From Azospirillum brasilense (GTDB lineage: Bacteria > Pseudomonadota > Alphaproteobacteria > Azospirillales > Azospirillaceae): DNA of 64,000 nucleotides. Where the stretch lies: the NCBI RefSeq assembly GCF_007827815.1, contig NZ_VITH01000001.1, positions 1 to 64,000 on the forward strand, in the 5' to 3' direction. How positions within the stretch are numbered: position 1 is the stretch's first letter; each line of letters begins with the position of its first letter. The notes under the pieces are model-generated. The model worked only from the letters and a program-made list of their open reading frames with translations, was not told the origin of the DNA and did not search any database. The translations under genes and the position numbers were made by a program. This document shows positions 43,619 through 50,866 of the stretch, piece after piece.

Positions 43619-45178
43619 ATGCAGCCCGCCGCTTCCGATCCGGCACAGGAGCCGACGCCGTCGGTGGCCGCCTTCCTCGCTGATCCGGCGAGCCACGGCG
43701 GTGCGGCGGTGGAGCGTGTCGAAACCCACGCGGCCATGGTGTTCCTGGCCGGTGACCGCGCCTACAAGCTGAAGCGCGCGGTCCGCTATCCCTATCTGGA
43801 TTATTCGACGGCGGAGCGGCGGCGGGCGGCCTGCCTGGAGGAACTGCGCCTGAACCGGCGGACGGCGCCCTCCCTTTATCTCGGCCTGGAGTCGGTGGTG
43901 CGGCGGGCGGACGGAACGCTCGCCTTCGGCGGCGCGGATGCCGCGGGTGGCGTGGCGCTGGACTGGCTGGTCGTGATGCGCCGCTTTCCCCAGGACGCCC
44001 TCCTGGACCGCGTGGCGGAGCTGGGCGGTCTCGACGAGGCGCTGGTTCGCGGCCTCGCGGACGCCGTCACCGCCTTCCACCAGGCCGCCGCGCCGCGCCC
44101 GGACGGCGGCGGGGCCGTGGCGATGCGGGAGGTGGTGGAGGGGAACATCGCTGAATTGCGCGCCAGCCCGACACTGTTCCCGCCGGAGCGTGTGGAGCGG
44201 CTGGCCAGCGCGTCGGCGGCGGCGCTTGAGCGGCTGTCTCCGCTGCTGGAGGAGCGGCGACGCGGCGGTTTCGTCCGGCATTGCCACGGCGACCTCCATC
44301 TGCGGAACATCGTTGATCTGGACGGAAGGCCCGTCCTGTTCGACGGCATCGAGTTCGACGAGCGGCTGGCGGTCATCGACGTCGCCTATGATCTCGCCTT
44401 CCTTCTGATGGATCTGGACCGGCGGGGGCTTCGCCCGCAGGGCAACGCCGTCCTCAACCGCAGTCTGGACGCGACGGAGGATTACGGCGCCCTGGCGCTT
44501 CTGCCCCTGTTCCTGTCGGCGCGGGCGGCCATCCGCGCCAAGATCGCGGCCAGCACGGCGTCTCTCGGTCACGGCGGTGACGCGGCACGGATGTCGGAAG
44601 GGGAGGCGGCCGCCTATCTGGAGCAGTCCCTCGCGGCGCTGGAGCCGCCGCCACCGCGGCTGGTTGCCGTCGGCGGTTTGTCCGGCAGCGGCAAGACCCG
44701 GCTGGCCCGCGCCCTGGCGCCCTCGCTCGGGGCATCGCCCGGTGCCGTCGTCCTGCGGTCCGACGCACTGCGCAAGCGCCTCGGCGGCGTTGCGGAGACG
44801 GAGCGCCTTCCCGCGGAGGCCTACGCGCCAGCGATGACCGAGCGGGTCTATGCCGGGCTTCTTGAGCGGGCACGGATCGTGCTGGCCGCCGGGCACGCCG
44901 TGGTGCTGGACGCGGTGCACGCCCGCCCGGACGAACGGGACGCCGTCGCCCGTCTTGCGGCGGAGGCCGGCGTGAGATTCGACGGCGTCTGGCTCGACGC
45001 GCCCTTGGACACCCGGATCGCCCGCATCGCCGTCCGCCGCGGCGACGCCTCGGACGCGACGGCGGAGGTCGCCGAGCGTCAGGACGTCTATGATCTGGGC
45101 CCGCTCGCGTGGCTGCGTACGAATGCTGGCAGGGATGCGGGGGAAACGCTTGCGGCCGTGCTGGAGCGACTGGTGTAA
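43619..45178 (+). CDS. APH-like and P-loop kinase fusion protein
   Basis: A 519-residue soluble two-domain protein. Residues 1-330 are an aminoglycoside-phosphotransferase-like fold: the catalytic loop H223-G-D225-L-H-L-R-N and the metal-binding D242 in 'VLFDGIEFDE' are intact. Residues 345-519 are a P-loop kinase (zeta-toxin/gluconate kinase-like) with Walker A G353-LSGSGKT360. This 'APH/ATP-binding' fusion is widespread in proteobacteria; the substrate is unknown and antibiotic resistance should not be assumed. It is divergent from the PagL-like gene and upstream of the universal stress protein gene. Confidence 0.88.
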   Translation: MQPAASDPAQEPTPSVAAFLADPASHGGAAVERVETHAAMVFLAGDRAYKLKRAVRYPYLDYSTAERRRAACLEELRLNRRTAPSLYLGLESVVRRADGTLAFGGADAAGGVALDWLVVMRRFPQDALLDRVAELGGLDEALVRGLADAVTAFHQAAAPRPDGGGAVAMREVVEGNIAELRASPTLFPPERVERLASASAAALERLSPLLEERRRGGFVRHCHGDLHLRNIVDLDGRPVLFDGIEFDERLAVIDVAYDLAFLLMDLDRRGLRPQGNAVLNRSLDATEDYGALALLPLFLSARAAIRAKIAASTASLGHGGDAARMSEGEAAAYLEQSLAALEPPPPRLVAVGGLSGSGKTRLARALAPSLGASPGAVVLRSDALRKRLGGVAETERLPAEAYAPAMTERVYAGLLERARIVLAAGHAVVLDAVHARPDERDAVARLAAEAGVRFDGVWLDAPLDTRIARIAVRRGDASDATAEVAERQDVYDLGPLAWLRTNAGRDAGETLAAVLERLV

Positions 45179-45316
45179 TTCCAGGTGGAACGGGCGCCGC
45201 CGGTTCCCCATGGTCTAGACTACAGGCGGCGCGGCGCTGGAAACGGTGCATCCAGCCGCCGTTCCGACAGGCACCGTCCAGAAGATGGGCCGGCGGAAAC
45301 GGCCCGGGGGGAGATC

Positions 45317-46183
45317 ATGTCACTCAAGACGATCCTTGTGCCGCTGGCCGGACTCGACGGCGACACGGTGGCTTTGAACGCCGCGCTGAAGATCGCGCGC
45401 GAATTCGACGCCCATATCGACGCCCTGTTCGTGTCGCTGGACCCGCGCGACGCCGTGCCCATGCTGGGCGAGGGCATGTCCGGCGCGATGGTCGAGGAGA
45501 TCATGCGCGCCGCCGAAGGGGAGTCGAAGACCCACCTCCACACCGCCCGCCGCACCTTCGACGATGTGATTCGCGCCGCGGACATCGAACTGCGCGACAT
45601 GCCCACCGGAGTCGAGGCGCCGACCGCCCAATGGCGCGAGGAAACCGGCCGTGTCGAGGAGGTGGTGCCGCGCGAAGGGCGGCTGGCCGATCTGCTGGTC
45701 TTCGCCCACACCACCTTGGACAGCAACACCCAGGCCTACGCCACGGTGGAAAGCGCCCTCTTGGGGGCGGCCCGTCCGCTGCTGCTGGCACCCGCCACGC
45801 TGCCGGACGAGATCGGGCGCACGGTCGCGCTCGCCTGGAACGGCAGCCCCGAATCGGTGCGCGCCCTGGCCGGGGCGATGCCCTTCCTGACCGGCGCCGA
45901 CACCGTTCATGTCCTGACCGCCGAAACCTCCAACACCCAGGCTGCGGCAGGTCGTCGCATTGCCCAACATCTGGCTTGGCACGGCATTAACGTTCAGGTA
46001 ACCATATTGAAGCCGGGATCGGAACCCGTCGGCCAAGCCATCATCAACAAGGCCGCGGAACTTGGGTCCGACCTCCTCGTGATGGGGGGCTACGGACACA
46101 GCCGGATGCGGGAAATGATCCTGGGTGGCGTGACCCGCTATGTGCTGAATCACGCCGGCCTGCCCGTGCTGATGGCCCACTGA
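45317..46183 (+). CDS. Tandem universal stress protein
   Basis: A 288-residue protein starting at the ATG after 'ggggggaga'; the frame upstream is poor. Two Usp domains are present: residues 1-150 ('SLKTILVPLAGLDGDTVALN') and 151-288, the second with the ATP-binding motif 'LLVMGGYGHSRMREMILGG' and 'GVTRYVLNHAGLPVLMAH' at the end. The first domain lacks the G-x2-G-x9-G-S/T motif, so only the second is likely to bind ATP. Two-domain Usp proteins respond to hypoxia or starvation in many bacteria. The gene is alone. Confidence 0.92.
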   Translation: MSLKTILVPLAGLDGDTVALNAALKIAREFDAHIDALFVSLDPRDAVPMLGEGMSGAMVEEIMRAAEGESKTHLHTARRTFDDVIRAADIELRDMPTGVEAPTAQWREETGRVEEVVPREGRLADLLVFAHTTLDSNTQAYATVESALLGAARPLLLAPATLPDEIGRTVALAWNGSPESVRALAGAMPFLTGADTVHVLTAETSNTQAAAGRRIAQHLAWHGINVQVTILKPGSEPVGQAIINKAAELGSDLLVMGGYGHSRMREMILGGVTRYVLNHAGLPVLMAH

Positions 46184-46333
46184 CCACAGGGCCGCTCTTT
46201 CAAAAGGCCGGGCTTCTCCGATCCGACGCGCGGCGCCGCACTGTCCGGCGCCCTCCACGCCGATGGTTTTCAACCAAAAAGGCCACCCGGACTCCGGTCC
46301 GGGCAAGGCCCGGCAATCGGGAAGGAACGCGCC

Positions 46334-46594
46334 ATGTTGACGATCGACGATTGCATCGCGCTCAGCGATCTGACCGAAGCGGAAATCGACGCCATCGCGG
46401 AGCATGAGCATCTGCCGGAAATCCTGGCGGTGGAACTGGGCTGCTGCCTCGCCCACGACGCCGAAGGCATCCGTCGGATCGCCCGCATCATCCGCGAGGA
46501 CATCGACCGCGCCCGCAGCCACGGGCAGGTCGTCCATGCCCGCCAGCTGACGGTGGTCCTGGACGGCTTCGTGCACCAGCACCCGGCCCTGTAG
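46334..46594 (+). CDS. Small conserved helical protein
   Basis: An 86-residue acidic protein with 'gggaaggaacgcgcc' before the ATG. It is all-helical: 'LSDLTEAEIDAIAEHEHLPE' and 'EGIRRIARIIREDIDRARSH' with a C-terminal helix. A pair of cysteines (37 and 38) sits in the middle. It has host codon use and lies between the Usp gene and another small gene. No domain was recognised; it looks like a lineage-specific protein. Confidence 0.65.
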   Translation: MLTIDDCIALSDLTEAEIDAIAEHEHLPEILAVELGCCLAHDAEGIRRIARIIREDIDRARSHGQVVHARQLTVVLDGFVHQHPAL

Positions 46595-46830
46595 ACGAGC
46601 CTGCGGCGCACAGGCCCCACGGGTCGGAAGCGAGGAAGGAAACGCCCCATCCGCACCGCGACGGTGCGGTGGGGAGCGGGGAGGTGCGGAACAACCGGCC
46701 CTCCGTTCGGTTGGCATTGGCGGGTTGGCGTCGGGGGGGACGGCGGGGAGTGCGCAAGGCGCGCTCCCCCAACCGTCGAGCCACCGCGACGCGCAGTCTT
46801 GTTCCGCCGCCAGCACAAAGGACGACGCCC

Positions 46831-47190
46831 GTGCCCTTGAAGACGATCCGCCTCGAACTGGCCCGTACCGCCGACCATCCGGAAGGCAGCGCGGAGCATG
46901 GCTATGAATTCACCGCTCCGCTGACCGCGGACGGTCACCTCGATCTGGAGGAATGGCGCAACCAGACGTCCGCCTGCACGGTCCGCCGCTTCTGGCGCGG
47001 CGAGGGCGAGCAGACCGGCCACTTGGTGCACCGGGGCAAGGCATGGCTTTTCGACTACGACGCCGACGACACGGACGACGACGAACCGATCTTCCGTTTC
47101 GACCGCCATACACTGGTCGAGGGCGAATACATCTCCGTCACCGAACATGACGGAGAGCAGCGCCCCTTCCGCGTCGTATCTGTCCGCTGA
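46831..47190 (+). CDS. Small conserved protein, unknown function
   Basis: A 119-residue protein. The GTG at 46831 has 'aaagga' eight bases upstream; the frame further up is Arg-rich and unlikely to be coding. The fold looks mostly beta: 'LKTIRLELARTADHPEGSAE', 'GYEFTAPLTADGHLDLEEWR' and 'VEGEYISVTEHDGEQRPFRV'. An acidic loop 'DYDADDTDDDEP' is at about residues 74-85. It has no signal peptide. The stop codon lies in the first unit of a 15-bp tandem repeat. The function is unknown. Confidence 0.65.
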   Translation: MPLKTIRLELARTADHPEGSAEHGYEFTAPLTADGHLDLEEWRNQTSACTVRRFWRGEGEQTGHLVHRGKAWLFDYDADDTDDDEPIFRFDRHTLVEGEYISVTEHDGEQRPFRVVSVR

Positions 47191-47229
47191 ACGCCGGCCC
47201 GCTGAACGCCGGCCCGCTGAACGCCGGAC
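47185..47229. repeat. Three tandem copies of a 15-bp unit
   Basis: Units of CGCTGAACGCCGGCC run at 47185-47199, 47200-47214 and 47215-47229, the last with one or two changes. Each contains a TGA in the frame of the preceding gene, so readthrough would meet further stops. Confidence 0.8.
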
Positions 47230-47309
47230 GACTTCCGCGGCGGTCGGCTTGTTCCGGACCCGCCGCGCGACGTCACCCGATCAGGCGGCCAGCATCAGGG
47301 AGGCCGGCA

Positions 47310-47468
47310 TCAGGCGGCCAGCCGGTCCTCGCGGTCGCGCAAATTGCGCCCGACCTGTTCAAGAAGTTGCCGTAGGGTTTCCGCGGTCATGCCGTCCCGA
47401 TTCATCAGGGCGACGATGATGGGCTCGTCCAGGATTTCCGACAGGGTCGGAGCCGTCAATTGGTCCAT
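47310..47468 (-). CDS. 52-residue helical protein
   Basis: A small gene with a strong RBS ('AGGGAGGG', 4 bases before the ATG). The product begins 'MDQLTAPTLSEILDEPIIV', continues with 'LMNRDGMTAETLRQLLEQVG', and ends 'RDREDRLAA'. It looks like two or three short helices with an Arg/Asp-rich end. It uses host-type codons. The gene overlaps no other convincing gene, and a palindrome lies about 135 bases upstream. Such small proteins are common in Azospirillum genomes, but I recognise no family. Confidence 0.6.
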   Translation of the reverse strand: MDQLTAPTLSEILDEPIIVALMNRDGMTAETLRQLLEQVGRNLRDREDRLAA

Positions 47469-47602
47469 GTTACCCTCCCTGTTCATTCCGGCCGGCCGAG
47501 AGGCGGCGTCGTTTCCATTCTACGCAAGATACGGTATTTCGCAACAATGATGCGCCGCGAAATAAACGAATAGAGTCGGCGCAAGGGTAGAAAGGCGCTG
47601 AG

Positions 47603-47618
47603 TGTTCATGCCTGAACA
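47603..47618. promoter_or_regulatory. Perfect 16-bp dyad TGTTCA-TGCC-TGAACA
   Basis: A perfect 6-bp inverted repeat with a 4-base centre, between folB and the 52-residue gene. It could be an operator for the small gene on the minus strand. Its spacing does not match the GAAC-N7-GAAC or GTTC-N7-GTTC SOS box of alphaproteobacteria. Confidence 0.4.
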
Positions 47619-47675
47619 TCGCACCGATGCCTATGCGGGTAATGTGGTTACCCCGATGGAGGGATTCGGACCGGC

Positions 47676-48083
47676 TCAGCTGTCCGCGTCGCGGTTCCGG
47701 ATGATCGTAACTCCGGCTCCGGCGGTGTCGGGACGCGGGGAGGAAAGCTCCACATCGACGCGCGCACGGCGGACCTTCGGGTGGGCCAGGCAGAGATCGG
47801 CGGTGCAGTTGGCCAGATAGTCGGGACCCGGCACCGACTCCTGCGCGCACAACCGGCGGAGATCTTCGACGATGTCTTCGTAGGACATGACGGCGGTGAT
47901 GTCGTCGGGGAAGCTCACGCCGGGGTGGCTGACCTTCAACTCGAGGCTGATTCGGACGGTGGAGCGGTCGGGGCGCCCGGCGAGCGACACGGTGGCGGTG
48001 AAGTCGCGCAGCAGAATGGTGTAGGTCGCCGCCGCGACGGAGGCATCGGCGCCGGAAGGTCGGGTAACAGGGTCGTTGGCCAA
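47676..48083 (-). CDS. folB: Dihydroneopterin aldolase-like protein (FolB)
   Basis: A 135-residue protein read from a TTG at 48083 that has 'AGGAG' seven bases upstream; an ATG next to this SD is in another frame and gives no sensible protein. 'YTILLRDFTATVSLAGRPDR' and 'YEDIVEDLRRLCAQE', with 'LCLAHPKVRRARVDVELSSP', fit the tunnelling fold of FolB, which makes 6-hydroxymethyl-dihydropterin in folate synthesis. It lies 165 bases after folK on the same strand, supporting the call. A related epimerase or tetrahydropterin activity cannot be ruled out. Confidence 0.78.
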   Translation of the reverse strand: MANDPVTRPSGADASVAAATYTILLRDFTATVSLAGRPDRSTVRISLELKVSHPGVSFPDDITAVMSYEDIVEDLRRLCAQESVPGPDYLANCTADLCLAHPKVRRARVDVELSSPRPDTAGAGVTIIRNRDADS

Positions 48084-48248
48084 AAAACATCTCCTGGCGG
48101 GTGGCGGCCCTGGTCCATGCCCCGCCGGGGGCGGCCGCCTCGTCGCTGCGCCGCGCCCACTATAGCGCAGGCGCCCGCCCATTCGGCAAGGTCAGTCCGC
48201 CTACTCAGTCCGCCTACAAGGATCGGTCCGCTTCGACCATCGCCGGGG

Positions 48249-48797
48249 TCAGACCGTCACCGGACGCTCCGCGCCGATGCGGACCACCGTGTCGCGGCCC
48301 GGAACGGCGGCCAGAAGATCGTCGACGCTGCGCGCGATCGCCGGGTGCTGGAGGTCGCCCGCGATGTCGCCCAGCGGGGCCAGGACGAAGGCGCGCTCCG
48401 CGAGGCGGGGATGGGGGATCTCCAGTTCCGGCGCGTACATCACCAGCTCGCCATAAAACAGGATGTCGATGTCGATGGGGCGCGGCCCGAAGCGCGGTCC
48501 ACCCTTCAGGTCGCGGCCCATCTCCGCCTCGACACCTTTGACGTGGCTCAGGAGTTCCCATGGGCCGAGCGCGGTCTGGGCGCACAGCACCATGTTCAGG
48601 AAGGCCGGCTGGTCGGTCACATACATCGGGGCGGTTTCATAGACGGGCGAGGCCAGAGTGATGCGGACCTGCGGAGCGAGCCGCTGCTGCGCGGCCGCCA
48701 GATTGGCGGCGCGGTCGCCCAGATTGCTGCCAAGCGCTAGGTAGACCGTGGTCATCGCAGAACCGTCGCTAGTCGAAACCATACCATTGTCAGTCAT
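48249..48797 (-). CDS. folK: 2-Amino-4-hydroxy-6-hydroxymethyldihydropteridine pyrophosphokinase
   Basis: A 182-residue enzyme. It transfers pyrophosphate from ATP to hydroxymethyl-dihydropterin in folate synthesis. The start at 48797 has 'GGAGGATCG' upstream; 'MTTVYLALGSNLGD' 14 residues in is the conserved beginning of the domain, so an internal start at 48755 is the alternative. 'SPVYETAPMYVTDQPAFLN' and 'FGPRPIDIDILFY' are the substrate and metal motifs. It is followed by folB on the same strand. Confidence 0.94.
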   Translation of the reverse strand: MTDNGMVSTSDGSAMTTVYLALGSNLGDRAANLAAAQQRLAPQVRITLASPVYETAPMYVTDQPAFLNMVLCAQTALGPWELLSHVKGVEAEMGRDLKGGPRFGPRPIDIDILFYGELVMYAPELEIPHPRLAERAFVLAPLGDIAGDLQHPAIARSVDDLLAAVPGRDTVVRIGAERPVTV

Positions 48798-48993
48798 ACC
48801 ACGATCCTCCGCTCCATCAACCGTCAAAGCGTGCTCACATCCGAAACCGGCCTCTCGTCCCCTGGGGAGGGGCGACCCCGAACGGGATCGGCGGGGAGCA
48901 CGCTCCGGTTTAGGTAGCCGGCTTTCTCCGGGAACCGCAAGCGGTGGGCAGGGTTGTGCCAGTCGTGCGATGCTGCGTGGGAGGATGAGGGTC

Positions 48994-49455
48994 ATGACGC
49001 TTCGGCAGGTCGGGACGGCGGCACTTCTTGGGATGGCCGGGGCAATTCTGGCGTCCTGCGCCACGGGGCCGGACCCGCAGATCGCCCGGCGCGCCCAGAC
49101 CGAACTGGTCGGCATGCCGAAGGAAAGGCTCCTCGCCTGCGCCGGTGTTCCGGCGCGGCAGGCCCAGGCCGGCGGTCGGGAATACTACACTTACGTCTCA
49201 GACCCCGGCGTGGCCGTCAGCCCGCTCGGCGGCAGCAGCATCGGCGTCGGCGGCTTCGGCGGGGGTGGGTCCAGCGGCGTCGGTGTCGGGCTGGGATTCG
49301 GGTTCCCGTTCAGCTCCTCCTCCCCCGGCATGTGCGAGGCCACGTTCGTCCTCGGACCGGGCGGAACCGTGGAGCAGGTGTCCTACCCGGGCAACGCCTC
49401 GCTGTCCGCCTGCACGCCGATCGTCCAGAACTGCGTGCCGCCCGCCCCGCGCTGA
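48994..49455 (+). CDS. Glycine-rich lipoprotein
   Basis: A 153-residue protein with lipobox Cys22 in 'GAILASCATG'. The start at 48994 has AGGA upstream; two ATGs a few codons earlier are too close to the SD. A SmpA/OmlA-like segment, 'ARRAQTELVGMPKERLLACA', is followed by a strand region with 'AGGREYYTYVSD'. A long Gly/Ser-rich loop follows (residues 80-110). A final beta part holds 'MCEATFVLGPGGTVEQVSY'. The glycine-rich loop is unusual. It is probably an outer membrane lipoprotein; it is divergent from folK. Confidence 0.75.
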   Translation: MTLRQVGTAALLGMAGAILASCATGPDPQIARRAQTELVGMPKERLLACAGVPARQAQAGGREYYTYVSDPGVAVSPLGGSSIGVGGFGGGGSSGVGVGLGFGFPFSSSSPGMCEATFVLGPGGTVEQVSYPGNASLSACTPIVQNCVPPAPR

Positions 49456-49576
49456 GCCGGTTCCGTCCCAGGTGAAAGGGGGACTGTGCTGAAAGGGGGA
49501 CTGTTGCCGGTTGCGGCCTTGCCGTATCGTCCGGCTATGGCTTGGCTGTGAAAAAAAGGCAGGGGAGGACAAGGTC

Positions 49577-50272
49577 ATGGACATGAGCGGCAGCCAGCGC
49601 ATCACGGCCCCGCGGGACAAGGTGTGGGCGGCGCTGAACGACCCGGAGATCCTGCGCCAGTGCATTCCCGGCTGCGAGGAGGTGCAGAAGACCTCCGACA
49701 CGGAATTCACCGCCAAGGTGGTTGCCAAGGTCGGGCCGGTCAGCGCCAAGTTCTCCGGCAAGGTGACGCTCTCCGACCTCGACCCGCCCAACGGCTACAC
49801 CATCACGGGCGAAGGGTCCGGCGGGGCCGCCGGTTTCGGCAAAGGCGGCGCCAAGGTCTCGCTGCAACCGGACGGCGAGGCGGCGACGGTCCTGTCCTAC
49901 ACGGCCAACGCCACGGTTGGCGGCAAGCTGGCGCAGATCGGGTCCCGTCTGGTCGACGCCACGGCGCGCAAGATGGCGGACGACTTTTTCAACCGCTTCA
50001 CGGCGGTGGTCGGCGGGCCGCCGCCGGAACCGGTTGTCGGGCCGGCGTCCGAGAGCGTCGCTGCAGCGGTCTCCGCACCGGTCTCCGAAGCCGTTGCGCC
50101 GGCGGCCCGGAGCGCCGCCGCTCCGCAACCGGTGACGCCCGCCGTGGCGGCGCCGGCCCCGGAAATTCCCATTCCGCTGCCCGCCGCCCGGGGGCGGGGT
50201 GGCTTCTATGTTCCCTGGGCGGCGCTTGGAGTCGTGGCTGTTCTTGTGCTTCTTCTCGCCTGGATGAAATAA
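49577..50272 (+). CDS. CoxG-like SRPBCC protein with C-terminal anchor
   Basis: A 231-residue protein with RBS 'aggggaggaca'. Residues 1-145 are an SRPBCC/CoxG domain: 'MDMSGSQRITAPRDKVWAAL', 'IPGCEEVQKTSDTEFTAKVV' and 'GGKLAQIGSRLVDATARKMA', as in carbon monoxide dehydrogenase subunit G, which binds lipids and helps membrane attachment. A Pro/Ala linker leads to a C-terminal transmembrane segment 'WAALGVVAVLVLLLAW'. No CO dehydrogenase genes are nearby, so a different partner is likely. A cytochrome c gene follows 129 bases later. Confidence 0.88.
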   Translation: MDMSGSQRITAPRDKVWAALNDPEILRQCIPGCEEVQKTSDTEFTAKVVAKVGPVSAKFSGKVTLSDLDPPNGYTITGEGSGGAAGFGKGGAKVSLQPDGEAATVLSYTANATVGGKLAQIGSRLVDATARKMADDFFNRFTAVVGGPPPEPVVGPASESVAAAVSAPVSEAVAPAARSAAAPQPVTPAVAAPAPEIPIPLPAARGRGGFYVPWAALGVVAVLVLLLAWMK

Positions 50273-50401
50273 CCCGTATTTGGTGTTTGTGCTTTGGGCG
50301 CGACACGTTGGGGGTTTGGCCTTAACCACAGAATGTGTATGCTGCGCCCGAACCTGCCGGCATCCGAATGCCGGCCTCATCCGGAAGGGGGAATCTGACC
50401 A

Positions 50402-50782
50402 ATGAACAAGCATATCCTGGGCGCCGCCTTGATCGCCGGCATTGCCATGGGCGCGGGCGCCGCGCAGGCCGCTGACGCCGCCGCCGGTAAGGACGTCTTC
50501 AAGCAGTGCATGGCCTGCCACACCGCCGAGCAGGGCAAGAACAAGGTCGGCCCGTCGCTGTTCGGCGTCGTCGGCCGCCCGGCCGCCTCGATCGACGGCT
50601 TCAAGTATTCCAAGCCGATGCAGGAGAAGGCCGCCGGCGGTCTGGTCTGGACCCCCGACAACCTGAAGTCCTACATCACCGCCCCGAAGGAAGTCGTCCC
50701 GGGTGGCACGATGGCCTTCGCCGGGATCAAGGACGCCGGCAAGGTGGACGATCTGGTCGCCTTCCTGAGCGAGCAGAAGTAA
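50402..50782 (+). CDS. Class I soluble cytochrome c (c2/c550 type)
   Basis: A 126-residue periplasmic protein. A signal peptide with cleavage after 'GAAQA' (residue 23) is followed by the haem site C36-M-A-C39-H40 and the axial Met M104 in 'PGGTMAFAGIK'. The family motifs 'NKVGPSLFGVVGRPA' and 'DLVAFLSEQK' are present. It carries electrons in the periplasm, for example to a cbb3 or aa3 oxidase. It has 'ggaaggggg' before the ATG and a strong terminator after it. Highly biased codons suggest high expression. Confidence 0.94.
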   Translation: MNKHILGAALIAGIAMGAGAAQAADAAAGKDVFKQCMACHTAEQGKNKVGPSLFGVVGRPAASIDGFKYSKPMQEKAAGGLVWTPDNLKSYITAPKEVVPGGTMAFAGIKDAGKVDDLVAFLSEQK

Positions 50783-50814
50783 AGACGCCCGCGTTTCGGC
50801 GCGGGGGTATGGAC

Positions 50815-50851
50815 GGGCCGGAGGGGAAACCCTCCGGCCCTTTCCTTTTGC
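50815..50851 (+). terminator. Terminator between the cytochrome c gene and pepN
   Basis: Perfect 11-bp stem GGGCCGGAGGG/CCCTCCGGCCC with a GAAA tetraloop, then TTTCCTTTTGC. It faces the 3' end of the convergent pepN gene and may serve both. Confidence 0.9.
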
Positions 50852-50866
50852 ACCGGATTTTTCCGG

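Noticed and set aside
43619..45178. Antibiotic resistance gene call for the APH-like fusion
   Set aside because: The fused architecture is a widespread housekeeping-type family with unknown substrate; the APH fold alone does not imply resistance.
46645..46674. Terminator at the CCGCACCG/CGGTGCGG hairpin
   Set aside because: The stem is good but imperfect at its base and no T-run follows on either strand, so a terminator is not supported.
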